DNA of 9,038 bases from positions 1-9,038 of the forward strand of contig JBBQHE010000186.1 of the NCBI GenBank assembly GCA_038323655.1, read 5' to 3'. Numbering within the stretch: position 1 is the first letter of the stretch; every line of letters starts with the position of its first letter. The notes under the pieces were generated by a model. It made no database searches. It was not told the origin of the DNA and saw nothing but the letters and a program-made list of their open reading frames with translations. Position numbers and translations under genes: made by a program. Origin of the DNA: Humitalea sp038323655 (GTDB lineage: Bacteria > Pseudomonadota > Alphaproteobacteria > Acetobacterales > Acetobacteraceae). This document shows, piece after piece, positions 6,115 to 9,038 of this stretch.

Positions 6115-7146
6115 GTGCCGGCCGATGCGCGCATCGCGCTGGAACTGCAGCGGCTGGAAGGGCTGATCGCGCAGACCGGCCTCGCGGACCGCAGGCCGGA
6201 GCTGCGCGCGCTGCTGGCCGCCGCGGGCCGCCAGGCGCCGATGCCGCGGGTGCGCGGCGGTACCCCCGCAGCCCCGTCGCGGGCGAAACAGGGCGCCAAG
6301 CTCGTGGCCCTGCTGCGGGGCGGGCTGGATCTTGCGATGCTGGCCGCGCTCGGCTGGCTGCTCCTCTGCCTGTGGCGCGACGACGAAGACTGGGCCGAGG
6401 CCGCGGCGGTGCTGGCTCCACTCGGCACCGCCTGGGCGCTGGCGCGGATCGAACCGCTGCGCGACGGGCTGTACGAAGCCGCCTTCCGGCTGTTCGACGA
6501 CATCTGGTTCGCCTGGGACTGGCTGGCCGAGGCCTTCAACGTGCCTGCGATGCATCGTTTCGCGCGGCGCCAGGCAGCGCGTGACGTGATGGCGGCCTGG
6601 CAGCAGCATCTACGCGGCCTGCCCCCGGAACCGGGCCTGCCGGCGGTCGAGGCGTTCCTGGCCCGGGACTTCGGCGCCCCCGCTGCGCGCGCCTTTCGTG
6701 CCGCCGTTACGGCGCGCATGGCGCCCGCAGGCGGGGCTGTGTTTGCGCTGCGCGGCGGCAGCCCTTCGGCCGACCGCCACCGGCTGCGGCGGATGCAGCG
6801 CCTGCGCTGGTCGGCGCTGATCCGGCTGTTCGAAACCGTCGCCGGCAGCGGCGTGTTCTGGGGCGGCGATGTCTGGGTGACGCCGCTCGACCCGCAGCCC
6901 CTGCAAAAGGCAGCCCCGGTCGCGACCGAGGCGCCACGCCCGGTCGCCGATCCCGCCGCCGAGGCGTTGCGCAAGCAGGGGCTGGTGCTGCGCGAGGCGC
7001 TGCGGCGCAAGCGCGCTGACCTCAGCCAATGCTACACCTGGAAGATCAAGACCCCGGCCGAGGCAGCCCAGCGCGACGCCCACGCCGATGGCCTGCGGGC
7101 TGAAATCGCGGCACTGGAGCGCGAGTTGGAAGCGCTGAAGGCGTAA
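6115..7146 (+). CDS. Single-pass, coiled-coil protein of unknown function (343 aa)
   Basis: I do not recognise this protein. Residues 4-40 are helical, followed by a basic Pro/Arg/Lys linker. One clear hydrophobic segment lies at about 70-87 (LDLAMLAALGWLLLCLW) and a weaker one at about 94-110. A Trp/Phe-rich helical block follows at 118-165 (FDDIWFAWDWLAEAF). Other parts are GGDVWVTPLDP at 250-260 and a C-terminal charged helix at about 282-343, interrupted near QCYTWKIKTP, that should form a coiled coil. The start is GTG at 6115; an in-frame TGA at 6109-6111 bars any earlier start, and the next ATG (6241) would lose 42 residues including the first helix. No ribosome site is visible, so translation may rely on reinitiation or a weak site. 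It lies 117 bases after the two small membrane genes and converges on the next gene. Confidence 0.65.
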   Translation: MPADARIALELQRLEGLIAQTGLADRRPELRALLAAAGRQAPMPRVRGGTPAAPSRAKQGAKLVALLRGGLDLAMLAALGWLLLCLWRDDEDWAEAAAVLAPLGTAWALARIEPLRDGLYEAAFRLFDDIWFAWDWLAEAFNVPAMHRFARRQAARDVMAAWQQHLRGLPPEPGLPAVEAFLARDFGAPAARAFRAAVTARMAPAGGAVFALRGGSPSADRHRLRRMQRLRWSALIRLFETVAGSGVFWGGDVWVTPLDPQPLQKAAPVATEAPRPVADPAAEALRKQGLVLREALRRKRADLSQCYTWKIKTPAEAAQRDAHADGLRAEIAALERELEALKA

Positions 7147-7201
7147 GTCGTGGCGGTTTGGGCGGCGGCACCCGGGGTGTGGCGCGATCAGCGGGCGGCG
7201 T

Positions 7202-7603
7202 TCAGCCCTTGGCCGGCCCGGGTGGCAGATGCGAAGCCAGGGCGCTGTCCGGCACGCCGGTCAGGTCCTGTTCTATGCGGCAGATCAGCCGCGACCGGGC
7301 CGGGTCGTCCAAATCCGCCTCCAGCACCTGCAACACGCGGGCGGGCGCGGCCAGCACCAGCCGCCCGAACAGCCCGGCGCCGGCGGCGGCGTTCAGATGC
7401 GCCGCGACCAGGGCTGCGAAACGATCCTGCGCCGGTTGCCGCGGGGTCTGCCTGAGCGCCCTGTCGCCATAGCCCAGCTGCGCCAGGGGTTCGCTGGCCT
7501 GCACGATCTTCAGCGTATGAAACGCGGCCTGCCCCGACCGGGTCATGAACCGCGCCCTTTCGCCATCGGCGATCACAATCCATTCGGCATCGCTCGCGGT
7601 CAT
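7202..7603 (-). CDS. Host-attachment-family protein
   Basis: This 133-residue protein matches the pattern of Host_attach proteins (Pfam PF10116, 'protein required for attachment to host cells'). It opens with WIVIADGERARF and has a mid-protein AQDRFAALVAAHLN helix. The family hallmark GLFGRLVLAAPARVL.VL.A.L is present at about 78-98, and the end is IEQDLTGVP...LASHLP. The fold is thought to be related to eRF1-like domains; the family name comes from early work in plant-associated bacteria and biochemical function is unclear. It is cytoplasmic by sequence, with no signal peptide. The ATG at 7603 has no strong ribosome site, but the conserved block begins at once. It shares a 250-base divergent spacer with the stress-protein operon, so one regulator could serve both. 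In other proteobacteria such genes often accompany stress or low-oxygen genes. Confidence 0.8.
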   Translation of the reverse strand: MTASDAEWIVIADGERARFMTRSGQAAFHTLKIVQASEPLAQLGYGDRALRQTPRQPAQDRFAALVAAHLNAAAGAGLFGRLVLAAPARVLQVLEADLDDPARSRLICRIEQDLTGVPDSALASHLPPGPAKG

Positions 7604-7720
7604 CGCCGCATAACCGGTATCGTGGTCGCGCGGCAGCCATGCATCGGACTTCTCCCTCTTGGCCGGGACCGGATGCAGGGGCCCGGCTGCGCAGAGTGAA
7701 GGGGGCCCGGCGTCGCGTCC

Positions 7721-7734
7721 TTGATCTTCCGCAA
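7721..7734. promoter_or_regulatory. Second, degenerate FNR/FixK-like half-site
   Basis: TTGAT-CTTC-CGCAA matches the consensus left half perfectly and three of five bases of the right half. Its centre lies 32 bases, about three helical turns, from that of the stronger site at 7753. It could be a weaker site serving the minus-strand host-attachment gene, or chance. Confidence 0.25.
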
Positions 7735-7752
7735 AGCAGCCGGGACCATCGC

Positions 7753-7766
7753 CTGATCCGGATCAA
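7753..7766. promoter_or_regulatory. FNR/FixK-type operator CTGAT-CCGG-ATCAA
   Basis: The site matches nine of the ten specified bases of TTGAT-N4-ATCAA, the binding site of FNR, FixK and related Crp-family regulators of low-oxygen genes. It lies 87 bases upstream of the universal stress protein start and 149 bases from the host-attachment start. If it acts at the usual -41.5 position, transcription would begin near 7801, giving a leader of about 53 bases. No clear -10 box is visible there. Confidence 0.6.
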
Positions 7767-7853
7767 TGACAGCCCAGGCCAACGGGCGCATGCCACGGCC
7801 AATGGCGGCCAAGCCCAGGCGGCGGGGCCGGAGACGGGACAGGAGACAGGGCC

Positions 7854-8681
7854 ATGAGCATCCGCAGGATTCTTGTGCACATCGACCGGCAGGACACCGG
7901 GCAGGCCATGCAGCACCTGGCGATGGACTTGGCCCGCCACTGCGAGGCCGAGGTCTTCGGCGTCGCCGCCGTGCCGATCGATCCGCCGATCGTGGTGCCT
8001 ATGGAGGCCGGGCTGATGGCAGCCGAACTGCTCGGCTTGGCGCAGACCGAGGCCGAGACCGCCCTGGCCAGCCTGGAGAAAGGCTTCTACGCCGCAGCCG
8101 GGCGCGGTGCGACATGCCACGCCCTGCTCGAACATCCGAACTCCGCCGTGGCGCGCGAGGCGCGGGCCGCGGACCTCATCGTCGTCGCCCGTCACCCGCC
8201 GCACGCCGAGGCGGAAGGCCCGGCCGCGCTCGACCTCGGCGCCCTGCTGCTGCAGGCCGGCCGGCCCGTGCTGGTCGCCCCGCCCGGCGTCACCCGCCTG
8301 TCCGCCGCGAAGATCGTCGTGGCCTGGAAGGATACACGCGAAGCCCGGCGCGCCGTCGCCGACGCCCTGCCGCTGCTGCAACGCGCCGAGACGGTGCTGC
8401 TGCTGGCGATCTGCGACCGCGGCAGCGAAGACATCAGCGAGCGCGGGGCCAAGGCCGTCGCCACCTGGCTCGCGACCCATGGCGTGGCCGCCACGGTCGA
8501 AGCCCATCCGCTGCGCGAGGCCACCGTCCGCGACGAACTGGTCGCCGCAGCCGAACGCAGCGGGGCGGATCTGATCGTCGCCGGCTGCTACGGCCACAGC
8601 CGGATCAGCGAATGGGCCTTTGGCGGGGTCACACGGGACCTGCTACGCCATGCGCCGCTCTGCTGCCTGTTCAGCCATTGA
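7854..8681 (+). CDS. Universal stress protein, tandem UspA domains
   Basis: This 275-residue protein has two UspA domains, at about 1-145 and 150-273. The first opens with RRILVHIDR and ends ADLIVVARH...GRPVLVAPP; it lacks the glycine-rich ATP loop. The second has KIVVAWKD and ADLIVAGCYGHSR......GGVTRDLL. It matches the G-2x-G-9x-G pattern (Gly244, Gly247, Gly257), with Gly258 where Ser/Thr is usual, as in many alphaproteobacterial members. So nucleotide binding, if any, is in the second domain. Such tandem proteins act in the cytoplasm in stress and low-oxygen survival. AGGAG at 7841-7845, eight bases before the ATG, sets the start. The stop codon overlaps the start of the cytochrome gene by four bases (TTGA), so the two are translationally coupled. 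An FNR/FixK-like site lies upstream. Confidence 0.93.
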   Translation: MSIRRILVHIDRQDTGQAMQHLAMDLARHCEAEVFGVAAVPIDPPIVVPMEAGLMAAELLGLAQTEAETALASLEKGFYAAAGRGATCHALLEHPNSAVAREARAADLIVVARHPPHAEAEGPAALDLGALLLQAGRPVLVAPPGVTRLSAAKIVVAWKDTREARRAVADALPLLQRAETVLLLAICDRGSEDISERGAKAVATWLATHGVAATVEAHPLREATVRDELVAAAERSGADLIVAGCYGHSRISEWAFGGVTRDLLRHAPLCCLFSH

Positions 8682-8992
8682 ACGCGCGCTACCTGGCGCT
8701 GGCCCTGGCCGTTGCACCCAGCCTGGGCTGGGCGCAGGCCCCCGGCGACGCCGTCCTGGGCCAGGACCTGGCACGCCGCTGGTGCGGCGGCTGCCACGCC
8801 GTCGAAGCCCGGCCGGCTGGGCCGATGAACGATGCGGCCCCCGCCTTCGCCAGCATCGCAGCCCGCCCGGACACGACGCCGGCACACATCACCGCCTTCC
8901 TGCAACGCGCCCATGCGCCGATGCCGGACCTGGCCCTGTCGGCCGCCGAAATGGCCGACGTCGCGGCCTATATCGTCACGCTGCGGCGGTGA
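8678..8992 (+). CDS. Small periplasmic class I cytochrome c
   Basis: This 104-residue electron carrier has one covalently bound haem. An N-terminal Sec signal peptide (ARYLALALAVAPSLGWAQA) should be cleaved after Ala21. The haem site is WCGGCH (Cys36, Cys39, His40), and Met82 in APMPDLAL is the likely sixth ligand. The C-terminal helix MADVAAYIVTLR is typical of the class. The mature protein of about 83 residues is small for the family. The start is TTG at 8678, sharing TTGA with the stop of the stress-protein gene; no ATG exists in this frame before the haem site, and the signal peptide begins at once. Haem attachment needs the Ccm system, encoded elsewhere. Its redox partner is unknown. Coupling to a stress protein behind an FNR/FixK-like site suggests a role in low-oxygen respiration. 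Confidence 0.9.
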   Translation: MNARYLALALAVAPSLGWAQAPGDAVLGQDLARRWCGGCHAVEARPAGPMNDAAPAFASIAARPDTTPAHITAFLQRAHAPMPDLALSAAEMADVAAYIVTLRR

Positions 8993-9011
8993 CGGGCTGG
9001 GGGGGTGCGCC

Positions 9012-9036
9012 TTGAGAGGGGCTTCGCCCCCCTCAA
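9012..9036 (+). terminator. Hairpin terminator after the cytochrome c gene
   Basis: TTGAG-A-GGGG, loop CTTCG, CCCC-C-CTCAA forms a nine-pair stem with one A-C mismatch, 20 bases after the cytochrome stop. The GGGGCTTCGCCCC core is a common terminator form in GC-rich alphaproteobacteria. Any T-run would lie beyond the window edge. The symmetry means it could also serve a convergent gene outside. Confidence 0.7.
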
Positions 9037-9038
9037 AC

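Noticed and set aside
7188..8597. A 469-codon minus-strand frame opposite the stress protein
   Set aside because: Overlaps the well-supported UspA and host-attachment genes and has shadow-like composition.
1..9038. tRNA, rRNA, CRISPR array, insertion sequence or attachment site
   Set aside because: I found no cloverleaf, spaced direct repeats, transposase motif or terminal inverted repeats with target duplications on either strand by reading; a computational scan was not possible.

Overview
The window is one 9,038-base stretch of GC-rich DNA (about 70% in most genes). Its gene content fits an alphaproteobacterium, most likely the Acetobacteraceae/Rhodospirillales. The clues are codon bias, small orphan membrane proteins, an FNR/FixK-like palindrome, and a paired stomatin-like/NfeD locus. 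Taxonomy is inferred; there is no rRNA or marker gene. I see no tRNA, rRNA, insertion sequence, integrase or CRISPR array, and no gene-free stretch longer than about 250 bases.

Layout. (1) 2-2084, plus strand: the 3' part of a cyclopropane-fatty-acyl-phospholipid synthase, then a GAF-EAL cyclic-di-GMP phosphodiesterase that appears to start at a TTG codon. (2) 2140-3611, plus strand: a QmcA-type SPFH (stomatin/paraslipin) membrane protein overlapping an NfeD-family partner, a classic membrane quality-control pair. (3) 3631-4302, minus strand: a 223-residue protein with the C/H/D motif arrangement of YopT-type (peptidase C58) cysteine proteases. Its GC is lower than its neighbours', and it converges on the NfeD gene with both stop codons inside one hairpin. 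(4) 4502-7146, plus strand: four genes of unknown function, all with predicted membrane segments (232, 100, 112 and 343 residues). (5) 7202-7603, minus strand: a host-attachment-family protein (Host_attach domain). (6) 7854-8992, plus strand: a tandem-domain universal stress protein overlapping a small periplasmic cytochrome c, followed by a hairpin terminator. The divergent spacer between 5 and 6 carries a nearly perfect FNR/FixK-type palindrome.

How the genes may work together. Block 1 concerns membrane lipid modification and second-messenger turnover, block 2 membrane protein quality control. Block 6 looks like a low-oxygen response unit: an FNR/FixK-type site drives a stress protein and an electron-transfer protein. 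The most unusual gene is the YopT-like protease, a fold best known from effectors and toxins, here standing alone without a visible secretion system or immunity partner. The cluster of orphan membrane proteins at 4502-7146 is the least explained part of the window.
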